Below, in pieces: positions 31,782 to 40,332 of a stretch of 44,289 bases of DNA; within the stretch, counting starts at the first letter, position 1; every line of letters starts with the position of its first letter. Position numbers and translations under genes: made by a program. The stretch covers positions 1 through 44,289 of the forward strand of contig CALCJV010000068.1 of NCBI GenBank assembly GCA_937967405.1. Reading direction: 5' to 3'. A model generated the notes under the pieces. The model worked only from the letters and a program-made list of their open reading frames with translations, had not been told where the DNA came from and did no database searches. This DNA comes from an uncultured Chloroflexales bacterium. GTDB taxonomy: Bacteria > Chloroflexota > Chloroflexia > Chloroflexales > Chloroflexaceae.

Positions 31782-33182
31782 ATGGATAAAGAACGTATAG
31801 AACACGCACAGATGGGCCCGATAGAGCGGCCGAAACCATCGCTGCATGCGATGCCGCCCACAACTTTAGGAGACCATGCGGTTTCGAGAGATTGGGCGAT
31901 TGTCCGTGAGTTGCAAGAGGCAACGGGCGTACCAGCCGATGCGATGGAAGCTGTATTTGCCAGCGACGGAAGCCTGATTGAACTGCGCCTGCCCCGCGCA
32001 GATTTGTCGCGCCTGCCGACCGCAATTGGTACGCTGACGAATCTGCAACGGCTTGATCTGAGTGGCGCACACGGCGAGGCTCTGCCGGCTGCGCTGGGCA
32101 CGTTGACTGGGCTGTATGAACTGGATGCAAGCACCGCTAATCTAGGCCAATTGCCACCAGAGCTGGGGCAGCTCACCAGCCTGCGCGAACTGTATCTGAA
32201 TGGCAATCAGCTCCGTGAGATGCCGCGTGAGATTGCCCGCCTCACCGATCTACAGGTGCTGGCACTGGGCGGCAATCTGCTCCGCGATTTTCCCCTTCAG
32301 CTTAGCTATCTGCCTCATCTCGAATGGCTCTTTCTCGATGGTAACGTGATCGCTGCTGTCCCTGCTGAGGTAGGGCTTATGACTAGCCTCCGTCGGCTTG
32401 ACCTGAGTGGCAATCGCCTACGCGAGTTGCCACCGGAGATCGGCAAGCTCCGGACCCTCGAACGGCTTGATGTGCGCGGCAATCAACTCACTGCGCTATT
32501 GCCAGAAATTGGGCAGCTCACCAATCTGCGGGAGCTGTATGTCTGGGGCAATCACTTAACCTACCTGCCCCCCGAAATCGGCCATTTGACCAGCCTGCAT
32601 CGGCTGTATGTGGGCGGCAACCAACTAACCCACCTGCCCCCCGAAATTGGCAATCTGTCCAGCTTACTCGAGCTTGACCTGAGTGGCAACCGCTTGAGCG
32701 AACTGCCACCGGAGATCGGCAAGTTGACGAGCCTGCGCGAGCTTGATCTGGCGGGCAATCTGCTCACCGACTTGCCGGATCAGGTGTGCAACTTAGCCAG
32801 TTTGCAACGCCTCGATCTGAATGGGAATCAGATCAGCGTGCTTCCGGCGGCGATAGGGCGGCTCACCAATCTGCGCGAACTTGATCTGAAGTTCAATAGC
32901 TTGCGCCTCTTGCCCGCCGAGATTGGCAGGCTGCATCGCTTGCAGGTATTGGACGTGCGCGGCAATACGCTCATGCGCTTGCCTGATGCAGTGGGGAACT
33001 TGCGCGATCTGATCGCACTGAATCTCGAAGGTAACCGCCTCGAAAGCCTGCCTGACAGCTTCGCCCAACTGACCAATCTGAGTATGCTTGACTTGCGTGG
33101 CAATGCGCTGGACTGCGTTCCGCCCGTGCTGCACACTATGATGATTGCCGAGCTGTATTTGCAAGAGAACCCCCTGCGCTGA
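31782..33182 (+). CDS. Leucine-rich repeat protein (17 repeats)
   Basis: Protein of 466 residues. After an N-terminal region of about 65 residues there are 17 LRR units of 23 residues with consensus LxxLDLxGNxLxxLPxEIGxLTS, followed by IAELYLQENPLR. It has no signal peptide or membrane helix, so it is probably cytoplasmic and acts in protein binding; no GTPase (Roc) or kinase domain is fused. The start is uncertain: ATG 31782 is used, but a TTG at 31776 sits at better distance (9 bases) from GGAGG. The 69-base repeat unit is a likely site of unequal recombination. Confidence 0.85.
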   Translation: MDKERIEHAQMGPIERPKPSLHAMPPTTLGDHAVSRDWAIVRELQEATGVPADAMEAVFASDGSLIELRLPRADLSRLPTAIGTLTNLQRLDLSGAHGEALPAALGTLTGLYELDASTANLGQLPPELGQLTSLRELYLNGNQLREMPREIARLTDLQVLALGGNLLRDFPLQLSYLPHLEWLFLDGNVIAAVPAEVGLMTSLRRLDLSGNRLRELPPEIGKLRTLERLDVRGNQLTALLPEIGQLTNLRELYVWGNHLTYLPPEIGHLTSLHRLYVGGNQLTHLPPEIGNLSSLLELDLSGNRLSELPPEIGKLTSLRELDLAGNLLTDLPDQVCNLASLQRLDLNGNQISVLPAAIGRLTNLRELDLKFNSLRLLPAEIGRLHRLQVLDVRGNTLMRLPDAVGNLRDLIALNLEGNRLESLPDSFAQLTNLSMLDLRGNALDCVPPVLHTMMIAELYLQENPLR

Positions 33183-33520
33183 GCGACTGGGCCCAATCCT
33201 GAGCTGCCGTGAATGCGGTGCTTGGGGCGATTTGCTATGTTGCATCCCACTCTAGGAGAGCAGCGCGGCTCGGCTTGGTTCCGTTCGCAAGCGCATTTCG
33301 CTGATTGTGATCGGTGAAGACAGCGCGTAGATGTCCTGCGGTGCGTCACGCGAGACGTTCATCCGTGCGCTCACGAGGAGTAGCTCTTGCAGCTGCGCGA
33401 CTGCCCATTCTCCTAGCCCCGAAACAGAAGGCGTGTGGTACAATGTATTATTATTGCTATGCACACTTGGCGTAAGTAATGCACCACGCCGATACCCACA
33501 CTGGCTGGAGGATCATTTGC
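33183..33520. other. 338-base gap with promoter and a possible gene remnant
   Basis: Between the LRR gene and the Crp/Fnr-type gene. It contains an extended -10 box at 33436-33444 and, on the minus strand, an open frame at 33252-33464. The frame's last 50 residues (QLQELLLVSARMNVS... to RAALLS) look protein-like, but it has no ribosome site and its upstream part overlaps the promoter. It may be the 3' remnant of a lost gene. Confidence 0.4.
33436..33444 (+). promoter_or_regulatory. Extended -10 promoter of the Crp/Fnr-type gene
   Basis: TGG-TACAAT, about 77 bases before the ATG at 33521. Confidence 0.5.
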
Positions 33521-34192
33521 ATGAGTGTAGAACCTGAACCAACATCGCAGCAGCTCCTTTGGGAGTATCTCCGCCCCTACAGTATCCCCATCGGTTTCCC
33601 ACGCCATAGCACTATCTATGCCCCGGCCCAACCGGCCACCACATTCTATCTTGTGCAGCAGGGGCAGGTCAGCTTGCAACTGCTCGCTGCGAATGGGCGC
33701 GTCCTGACCTTGCAGCTGGTTGAGGCCGGCCAGCTTTTTGGGCACGCCGCCCTGACGAGTAACCAACAATATGACACATTGGCGGAAGCACTGCGCCCCG
33801 TCCAAGCCCTTGCAATCCCGCGCACTGAGCTAGAGCTTGCACTCGATCAGCACCCCGCATTGAGCCTGCACCTGCTGCATGTGATTGGCGACTATCGCCT
33901 GATGATCGGGCGGCGGCTGGATGAAGTCGCGTTCAAATCGGTAGCGGCGCGGCTAGCCTCGTTGCTACTGGAAATGGCCGGCGCAGTGGCGGGCGCAGTC
34001 GCCGACGAAGAAGGACCACTGCAACTCCCGCGCCGTACCCATCAACAGCTAGCCGAAATGGTGAATGCTTACCGCGAGACGGTGACAAAGGTCATGAACC
34101 AATTCCGCGCCGCCGATCTGCTCGCTATTGACCGCTCTAGCATCACCCTCCTCGATCCATCGGCCCTGCGCGAGGTGGCCCAAGGCTGCTAA
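33521..34192 (+). CDS. Crp/Fnr-family transcriptional regulator
   Basis: Regulator of 223 residues. A cyclic-nucleotide-binding-type beta barrel (about 20-115) starts YSIPIGFPRHSTIYAPAQPATTFY and includes YLVQQGQVSLQL. A dimerisation helix follows (about 118-150), then a winged helix-turn-helix (about 160-215, HQQLAEMVNAYRETVTKVMNQF). It has no N-terminal cysteines for an FeS cluster, so it is not an FNR-type oxygen sensor. Start at 33521 because GGAGG lies 9 bases upstream. It is immediately upstream of the polysaccharide locus and may regulate it, which is inference. Confidence 0.88.
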   Translation: MSVEPEPTSQQLLWEYLRPYSIPIGFPRHSTIYAPAQPATTFYLVQQGQVSLQLLAANGRVLTLQLVEAGQLFGHAALTSNQQYDTLAEALRPVQALAIPRTELELALDQHPALSLHLLHVIGDYRLMIGRRLDEVAFKSVAARLASLLLEMAGAVAGAVADEEGPLQLPRRTHQQLAEMVNAYRETVTKVMNQFRAADLLAIDRSSITLLDPSALREVAQGC

Positions 34193-34285
34193 CGCATCAG
34201 CCCCTGCCCCGTAAGCCCGTGCCACGCACATCATGCCGTCGGCGCGGGCGGTATGACGAACCGCGCTGCATTGCGACCAAATACA

Positions 34286-34314
34286 TTGACACGTTTTCCT
34301 GCACCTGCTACAAT
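34286..34314 (+). promoter_or_regulatory. Strong promoter of the polysaccharide locus
   Basis: Perfect -35 TTGACA (34286-34291), 17-base spacer, TACAAT (34309-34314) with the extended TGC element. It is the best consensus promoter in the window. The leader to the ATG at 34446 is about 125 bases. Confidence 0.75.
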
Positions 34315-34418
34315 CCAAACGGATGAAGAGTCTCATCTACACAACGGGGAGTGTGTACGGTTTCTTCCTCTGTGTACGTGCGTGCCTTTTTCAAGCTGTT
34401 ACCCTGTTATCCTAATCG

Positions 34419-34432
34419 AGCCTGTTCAGGCT
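34419..34432 (+). promoter_or_regulatory. Palindrome next to the wzz ribosome site
   Basis: AGCCTG-TT-CAGGCT, a palindrome directly upstream of the GTGGAG ribosome site. The leader also has a T-run (34387-34391) after possible stems. It could be an operator or RNA element controlling the locus. Confidence 0.35.
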
Positions 34433-34445
34433 GTGGAGTAGTACG

Positions 34446-36422
34446 ATGAACGACTATACAATTAACTTGCGTCCCTTCTTTGAGATTCCATTGCGCTGGT
34501 GGCGGTTTATCTTCACCACGACCGCCATTTTGACCACATTTGCAATCGTAGTCAACTTGTTGCCCGATGTTATTACTGATGTCTACCGCGCTGAGGCTTC
34601 GGTGGCAATCATCAAGTCGCGCACGCAAGTCTCGTTCGACTCGTCGGTGCGTACCGTCACCGAAGAAGATTTGATCGCAGGCTTATCAGGCAACATTGCT
34701 ACTGTGATAGAAAACAACAATAAGAGTCGCCGCGAGTCGCTGGTTGCATTAGTGCAGAATGGCACAATTGCCGAACGTGTATTAGATCAGCTACAAGATG
34801 AGCTGCCCGAATCTGACCTTAACTCAGATCGTCTTCTCAGTCGAGTCAAAGGTACGATTGCCGCTAATGGTGACAGTGACTTGATCGAGATTAGCGTGAC
34901 ACACCCTGATCCCGTTCTCGCTGCGCGTATTGCTAATGTTTGGGCAGAAGAATACGAGCAACTTGTCAACAACATCTACGGTCGCCCGGCTAGCACCACC
35001 GATGCTGTGCAGAATGATGTGCTGCGTGCCAAGCAAGTCTACGACGATGCCCAAGAAGCCCTGATCCAAGCCATCGCCCAGAGCCGCGTGAGCCAAGCCG
35101 AACGTGAGATCAGCGAGAAAACACGTATTCTGGCTGTGCTCCAAGAGTCGCGCCAACGCGCCATCTCAACCACGATCAACTTCCAAGTAGACCGCGATGC
35201 GGAACTTTATACCGAGTACCTCGCGGCTCGATCAGCCAACCGCTTGCTTGCTTTCCAAAAGGAACAGGCACGAAAACGTGCACTTGTGGAGGCATATATT
35301 GATACTCAGACCAGCGCACAAATTGCTACCTACACCCAACAAGTTGCCGACCGCAAGCGTATCCTTGAAGATGCGTACAACCGCAAGGCACGCATCGAAG
35401 GCTTGCTCGAACGGGCCCGTACTATGCAGCAGCAAGCCCAGCAGGGCGGCGATGCTGAGTCGTCTGCGTTAGCTGTGGCCTTCCTCAAGATGGATGTTGC
35501 GGGCGTGTTGGGGCGGGCCGATGTTAGTGAATTGAATATCGCCAATCCAGCAGAACTCGCTCCCGCCAACTTGGTCGCCGATATGAATGCGATGGTCTCG
35601 GCACTCGAGCAGCAGCTTGCCGCGACCGAGAGCCAAATTGCTACCCAGAGTGAAGTCCTCATCAACGACGAAAACTTGACGCTGTTCACGCCGCCAGATG
35701 AGACCGAACTGACAGCCTTGATCGCGCAACGCTACCCCGAACTATTCGAGACCGGCAGCCTCGCCGAGCTAAGTATCGCGGCTCTAGACGACGATGAGCT
35801 ATCACAGACGGCCCTCCGGATCGCAGATGATCTGCTCCAGCTCCGTGAGCGGCAGGGCTTGCTGAGCTTTACCTCCGCAAACACGCCGCTCAATACCGCA
35901 ATCAGCAATCTAGAGCAAGAACTCCGCAACTTACGTGCGGCCGTCGAGCGTGATCAAGGAAACATCCGCGATCTGGAACGTGCCCGTGATCTTGCCTTTG
36001 AAGCCTACGCGACGCTCTCGCGCAAATCGGCTGAGATTAACGTCGCTGATCAATTGCCCGGCTCTGAGGTGCGCTTTGCGTCGCGGGCGACAGTGCCAAC
36101 CAAGCCTGCGAATAGCCTAGCATTTGTTTTGAATGTCGGTCTGTTTGCCGTGCTGGGCGTACTTGCGGGGCTACTGGGTGCGGTGGTGCTTGAATTTGCC
36201 CAGCCCGGCAGCATCCCCCAGCGTGTCTTTGGCAAGCCCGAACGAGCGTGGAACCGCTTCTGGCGATGGTATGTGAAGCCCTCCCCGGCGATTAGGTCGC
36301 AGCGCGAGCAGGCCCAACTCCGGCAGGCGGCCGCTGCCGAGCAAGCTTACCAAGCCAGCCTGCAAACAGCCGCCAACCAGTCTGCCCAGCCGCAGCCACC
36401 TGTGCCCGAACAGAAAGTGTAA
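34446..36422 (+). CDS. Wzz/GumC-type polysaccharide chain-length determinant
   Basis: Membrane protein of 658 residues. The N-terminal membrane helix (about 22-40) and the C-terminal one (about 557-582, LAFVLNVGLFAVLGVLAGLLGAVVLEF) bracket a large external coiled-coil domain rich in Gln, Glu and Arg. VTHPDPVLAARIANVWAEEY is the typical Wzz-domain segment (about 151-170). Unlike GumC/BY-kinase fusions it has no C-terminal Walker motifs; the cytoplasmic tail (about 585-658) is Gln/Ala-rich. It controls length or export of the glycan made by the downstream genes. The next gene starts 4 bases after its stop. Confidence 0.88.
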   Translation: MNDYTINLRPFFEIPLRWWRFIFTTTAILTTFAIVVNLLPDVITDVYRAEASVAIIKSRTQVSFDSSVRTVTEEDLIAGLSGNIATVIENNNKSRRESLVALVQNGTIAERVLDQLQDELPESDLNSDRLLSRVKGTIAANGDSDLIEISVTHPDPVLAARIANVWAEEYEQLVNNIYGRPASTTDAVQNDVLRAKQVYDDAQEALIQAIAQSRVSQAEREISEKTRILAVLQESRQRAISTTINFQVDRDAELYTEYLAARSANRLLAFQKEQARKRALVEAYIDTQTSAQIATYTQQVADRKRILEDAYNRKARIEGLLERARTMQQQAQQGGDAESSALAVAFLKMDVAGVLGRADVSELNIANPAELAPANLVADMNAMVSALEQQLAATESQIATQSEVLINDENLTLFTPPDETELTALIAQRYPELFETGSLAELSIAALDDDELSQTALRIADDLLQLRERQGLLSFTSANTPLNTAISNLEQELRNLRAAVERDQGNIRDLERARDLAFEAYATLSRKSAEINVADQLPGSEVRFASRATVPTKPANSLAFVLNVGLFAVLGVLAGLLGAVVLEFAQPGSIPQRVFGKPERAWNRFWRWYVKPSPAIRSQREQAQLRQAAAAEQAYQASLQTAANQSAQPQPPVPEQKV

Positions 36423-36426
36423 TCGT

Positions 36427-37443
36427 ATGCAGCAACATGCACAACCGCAACGAGTCTTAGTAACTGGTGCAGGTGGCTTCATTGGGCATCATCTAGTGTG
36501 CTTCCTCAAGCAGCGCGGCTACTATGTGCGTGGCGTAGACATTAAGTTGCCTGAATTTGCGCCCACCGTCGCTGATGAGTTCGAGCTGCTGGACTTGCGC
36601 CGCTGGGACAACTGCCTGCAAGCCACGCGCAATATGGATCATGTCTACGCGCTGGCCGCTGATATGGGCGGCATGGGCTTCATTTCTAGCAATCACGCGA
36701 CGATATTGCACAACAATGCCCTGATCAATATGCATACGCTCGAAGCTGCACGAGTGAATGGCGTGACACGCTACCTCTATACCTCGTCGGCGTGCGTCTA
36801 CCCAGAGTATCGTCAGCTAGAAACCAACATAGCCCCGCTCAAAGAAGAGGATGCCTTCCCCGCTCAGCCCCAAGATGCCTATGGCTGGGAGAAACTTGTT
36901 GCGGAGCAGGCGTGTCTCTACTATACTGAGCAGTACGGCATCGAGACGCGCATCGTGCGCTTTCACAACATCTTTGGCGAGCTGGGCACATGGACGGGCG
37001 GGCGCGAAAAAGCCCCTGCCGCTATGTGCCGCAAAGTGGCGATTGCCAAACTCACGGGCAACCCTGAAGTAGAAGTATGGGGCGACGGCGAACAGACCCG
37101 TTCGTTCTGCTACATTGATGATTGCCTTGCTGGGCTGTATCGCTTGATGCAATCTGACTATCGCTACCCACTCAACCTAGGGCAGGATCGTATGGTTACG
37201 ATCAACCAACTTGCCCAGATCGTTGCCGAGATTGCAGGTATTTCGATTGTGCTGAAGCATGTACCGGGCCCACAAGGCGTGCGCGGGCGCAATTCGGACA
37301 ACACGCGCCTGCGTGAGGTACTCGGCTGGGAGCCGCAGATTAGCCTAGAGGATGGGCTAGCCCGTACCTATGCGTGGATTGAGCAGCAGGTGCGCGAACA
37401 ACTTCAGCAGCCGCACGCAACTCTGCTTGGAGTGGCCATGTAG
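36427..37443 (+). CDS. GDP-mannose 3,5-epimerase-like protein (plant GME type)
   Basis: Extended short-chain dehydrogenase/epimerase of 338 residues with GAGGFIG (14-20). It matches plant GDP-D-mannose 3,5-epimerase in its diagnostic segments: AADMGGMGFISSNH (77-90), SSACVYPE (120-127) with Cys123, DAYGWEK (150-156) with Tyr152 and Lys156, GGREKAPAAMCRK (191-203) with Lys195, and GPQGVRGRNSDN. The catalytic Cys, Lys and Tyr-Lys of the plant enzyme are thus all present. It should convert GDP-mannose to GDP-L-galactose or GDP-L-gulose. Translated directly after wzz. Confidence 0.88.
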   Translation: MQQHAQPQRVLVTGAGGFIGHHLVCFLKQRGYYVRGVDIKLPEFAPTVADEFELLDLRRWDNCLQATRNMDHVYALAADMGGMGFISSNHATILHNNALINMHTLEAARVNGVTRYLYTSSACVYPEYRQLETNIAPLKEEDAFPAQPQDAYGWEKLVAEQACLYYTEQYGIETRIVRFHNIFGELGTWTGGREKAPAAMCRKVAIAKLTGNPEVEVWGDGEQTRSFCYIDDCLAGLYRLMQSDYRYPLNLGQDRMVTINQLAQIVAEIAGISIVLKHVPGPQGVRGRNSDNTRLREVLGWEPQISLEDGLARTYAWIEQQVREQLQQPHATLLGVAM

Positions 37444-37503
37444 CTCCAACTGCGGTTGCACCCCTGCTAGCATCAACTGAAATGTATAGGTATGTGGTAA
37501 TAA

Positions 37504-37532
37504 TTGCAGATAGTCCACTTTTTGGGTAGAAT
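37504..37532 (+). promoter_or_regulatory. Internal promoter ahead of the second epimerase
   Basis: TTGCAG (37504-37509), 17-base spacer, TAGAAT (37527-37532). ACTTTTTGGG (37517-37526) and CCCAAAAGT (37552-37560) form an imperfect inverted repeat around the start region. Confidence 0.55.
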
Positions 37533-37577
37533 AAACAGAAGTGTAGTATTCCCAAAAGTTGGGGGAGGTATTGGCCT

Positions 37578-38618
37578 ATGGCGCGATATATGATTACGGG
37601 CGGAGCCGGATTCTTGGGGATCAACTTGATCCGCTACCTCCTTCGCAAGGGGCATCAAGTTACCTCCCTAGACATTGCCCCATTTGATTATCCAGATGTT
37701 ATCGGCAAAGTCTCGATCCACACTGGCGACATCCGTGATCGTGCTGCCGTCGAACGGGCGATGGCTCGCGTAGATATTGTGGTGCACACAGCTGCCGCAC
37801 TGCCACTTTACCGAAAGGAGGATATTTTCTCGACCGATATTGACGGAACCCGCAATGTTCTTGATGTTGCTTGGCAGCACGGGGTGCAGCGGGTGATCCA
37901 TATCTCCTCGACGGCAGTGTATGGCATTCCTGATCACCATCCCATCTATGAGGATGACAAACTGAGCGGCGTGGGGCCCTATGGCATTGCCAAGATTGAA
38001 GCCGAAAAGCTCTGCCTTGAATATCGCCAGAAAGGGCTGTGTGTGCCGATCCTGCGCCCTAAATCGTTCATCGGCCCAGAGCGGCTCGGTGTGTTCGCCC
38101 TGTTCTACGATTGGGCGATGACTGGGCACGGCTTCCCGATCATCGGCAGCGGCAAGAACTACTACCAGTACCTCGATGTGGATGATCTGTGTGATGCGAT
38201 CTATCTCGTTGCCACGCTCGATAAGCACCGCGTCAACGATACCTTTAACATCGGGGCCAAAGAATATGGCACGGTTGCTGAGGATTTCCAAGCCGTCCTC
38301 GATTATGCGGGTTACGGCAAACGGGTTGTGCCCCTCCCGGCCATGCCGATGATCCTCGCTTTGCGCGTGCTCGAAGCGGTGGGCTTATCGCCGCTCTACA
38401 AGTGGGTTTACGAAACCGTCTCGAAGGACTCGTTCGTCTCGATTGAGAAAGCCGAGCAGGTGCTTGGCTTCCAGCCCAAGTATTCCAACCAACAAGCCCT
38501 GATCCGCAACTACCAATGGTATGTAGATCATATTGATGAGATCAAAGGCGCATCCGGTATCTCGCATCGGGTGCCGTGGAAGCAGGGCGCATTACGCTTT
38601 GCTAAAGCCTTTTTCTAG
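37578..38618 (+). CDS. NAD-dependent epimerase/dehydratase (extended SDR)
   Basis: Protein of 346 residues acting on a nucleotide sugar. NAD-binding GGAGFLG (8-14), DIRD (51-54), active-site SSTAVYG (110-116) and YGIAK with Tyr135 and Lys139. [15 protein letters not shown] follows. The C-terminal part is longer than in GalE and has hydrophobic segments; the exact sugar is not determinable. GGGGGAGG precedes the ATG by 9 bases. Own promoter at 37504-37532. Confidence 0.87.
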   Translation: MARYMITGGAGFLGINLIRYLLRKGHQVTSLDIAPFDYPDVIGKVSIHTGDIRDRAAVERAMARVDIVVHTAAALPLYRKEDIFSTDIDGTRNVLDVAWQHGVQRVIHISSTAVYGIPDHHPIYEDDKLSGVGPYGIAKIEAEKLCLEYRQKGLCVPILRPKSFIGPERLGVFALFYDWAMTGHGFPIIGSGKNYYQYLDVDDLCDAIYLVATLDKHRVNDTFNIGAKEYGTVAEDFQAVLDYAGYGKRVVPLPAMPMILALRVLEAVGLSPLYKWVYETVSKDSFVSIEKAEQVLGFQPKYSNQQALIRNYQWYVDHIDEIKGASGISHRVPWKQGALRFAKAFF

Positions 38619-38678
38619 ATCATTGAGGTAACGTGCATAAGCTCATGTAACGTACTAAAGCAGTAACAATTGGGATGC

Positions 38679-38699
38679 GAAGTTCTTTGCCTGAACTTC
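38679..38699 (+). terminator. Hairpin between second epimerase and glycosyltransferase
   Basis: GAAGTTC, loop TTTGCCT, GAACTTC: a perfect 7-bp stem followed by ACCTTTATTC. It is about 60 bases past the epimerase stop and 47 before the next ATG. Weak terminator or mRNA-stability stem. Confidence 0.35.
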
Positions 38700-38746
38700 A
38701 CCTTTATTCGCCTCCGTTCACTTCATTACTAATACAGGAGCGTCGA

Positions 38747-39727
38747 ATGACTGTCTTTGCAACGCGGCGTTATGCCCGCCATCGCCCCTCTTATCAGGCT
38801 CCTGCAACCGCAGGATTAACGTCGGCCTCCGCCGTCGTCGCAGTGATCCCAGCTTACAACGAGGCCCGGCTGATCGGCAGTGTGGTACTGCGAGCTAAAC
38901 GCGAATTTGATGCAGTGATTGTGGTGGATGATGGCTCCACCGATGATACTGCCCGAATTGCAAAAGCCGCCGGTGCGGTGCTGGTGCAACACCAAAGCAA
39001 TTGCGGCAAAGGCGTAGCCATCAATACAGGCATCACGGCGGCTCTGCGCCAATTCAATCCAGAGGTGCTGGTGCTGCTCGATGGCGATGGGCAACACCGC
39101 CCCGAAGAAGCCAGAGCTGTGATTGCCCCGATCCTCGCGGGTGAAGCCGATATTGTGATTGGCTCGCGCTATCTTGCGCCTACAAGCAGCGTCCCACCGC
39201 ATCGGGTCTGGGCCCACCGCGTTTTCAACTTCCTCACCAATTGTACTTCTGGCACGATAGTCACTGACTCGCAGAGTGGCTTTCGGGCGTTTTCGACTGC
39301 CGCGCTCGCTGCCCTCACCTTCTCGGCGCACGGCTTTGCCGTTGAATCGGAGATGCAATACCTCGCCCGTGATCATCAGCTCCGCGTTACGGAAGTGCCA
39401 ATCACGATCCTCTACGATGACCCGCCCAAACGCCACGTCATTGCGCACGGCTTGCATGTGCTGAATGGTATTCTGCGCTTGATCGGGCAATACCGCCCGA
39501 TGCTGTTCTTTGGTGTGTTCGGTCTGATCATCCTGCTCACTGGATTGCTGTGGGGTGGGGTAGTAGTGAAACTCTATACGCACACGCTTGAACTCGCTAT
39601 CGGCTATGCCCTGATTAGTGCAATCCTTGTAATCATTGGTACGCTGTCGCTCTTCACTGGAATTATGCTACACTCAATCCGGGCAATGTTCCTCGAACAT
39701 GCCCGCCACCATGAGGCTGATGAATAG
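38747..39727 (+). CDS. Family 2 glycosyltransferase with C-terminal membrane helices
   Basis: Protein of 326 residues. The GT-A fold has VVAVIPAYNEA (about 30-40), VVDDGSTDDT (59-68) and DGDGQH (112-117). SRYL and SQSGFRAFS resemble dolichol-phosphate mannosyltransferase-like enzymes. Two membrane helices follow (about 250-272 and 285-308). It likely moves sugars onto or from a polyprenyl phosphate carrier for glycan assembly. Start at 38747: AGGAG lies 6 bases upstream. Confidence 0.88.
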   Translation: MTVFATRRYARHRPSYQAPATAGLTSASAVVAVIPAYNEARLIGSVVLRAKREFDAVIVVDDGSTDDTARIAKAAGAVLVQHQSNCGKGVAINTGITAALRQFNPEVLVLLDGDGQHRPEEARAVIAPILAGEADIVIGSRYLAPTSSVPPHRVWAHRVFNFLTNCTSGTIVTDSQSGFRAFSTAALAALTFSAHGFAVESEMQYLARDHQLRVTEVPITILYDDPPKRHVIAHGLHVLNGILRLIGQYRPMLFFGVFGLIILLTGLLWGGVVVKLYTHTLELAIGYALISAILVIIGTLSLFTGIMLHSIRAMFLEHARHHEADE

Positions 39728-39759
39728 TGAAGCAGCTGGAGTAAGGAGCGCAGGGCGCA

Positions 39760-40332
39760 ATGGATTCACGGGCAATTGCAACAGCGATCCCCGGTGTGTG
39801 GGTGATCGAAACCGACTTCTTCCGCGACGAACGCGGCTTTTTCATCGAGAGCTATCACAGCCAACGCTTTCACGCGCTCGGCATCACGGCTACCTTTGTC
39901 CAAGATAACCACTCCCGTTCGCGGCAGAGCGTGTTGCGCGGCTTCCACTACCAAGATGCCCGCGCTCCTATGGCCAAGCTGGTGCGCTGCACTCGCGGCA
40001 GTATCCTTGATGTGGTCGTTGATCTGCGGGCCGGTTCACCGACCTTTGGTACGCATGTTGCGGTGGAGCTGAGCGAGGAGAATATGCACCAAGTGTATGT
40101 GCCGCACTGGTGTGGGCATGCTTTTCTGGCCCTCTCCGAGATCGCCGATGTACAGTACAAATGCAGTAGCTACTATACCCCAGAGGCCGAGGGTGTGGTG
40201 GCGTGGAACGACCCCGACATTGGCGTAGCGTGGGGCATTGCCACCCCGATCACCTCGCAGCGCGATCAGCGTGGGCAGAGCCTACGCACCTACCTTGAAC
40301 GGCCCGCCTATACCTACACGGCTAGGGCGTGA
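39760..40332 (+). CDS. rfbC: dTDP-4-dehydrorhamnose 3,5-epimerase-like protein
   Basis: RmlC-type cupin of 190 residues. VWVIETDFFRDERGFFIE, QDNHSRSRQSVLRGFHYQ (catalytic His63), GSILDVVVDLRAGSPTFGT and DVQYKCSSYY (Tyr133) are conserved. The usual GFAHGF motif is replaced by HWCGHAF (His120 kept). It makes dTDP-L-rhamnose precursors or a related 6-deoxysugar. The other rml genes are not in the window. Its TGA overlaps the next GTG start (GTGA). Confidence 0.88.
   Translation: MDSRAIATAIPGVWVIETDFFRDERGFFIESYHSQRFHALGITATFVQDNHSRSRQSVLRGFHYQDARAPMAKLVRCTRGSILDVVVDLRAGSPTFGTHVAVELSEENMHQVYVPHWCGHAFLALSEIADVQYKCSSYYTPEAEGVVAWNDPDIGVAWGIATPITSQRDQRGQSLRTYLERPAYTYTARA

Noticed and set aside
31977-33180. 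Regular 69-base repeats resembling an array
   Set aside because: They are the in-frame LRR units, not a CRISPR; units are diverged and there are no spacers.
38816-39583. Open frame of 255 codons on the minus strand
   Set aside because: Antisense to a glycosyltransferase with intact DDGSTDD and DGDGQH motifs.
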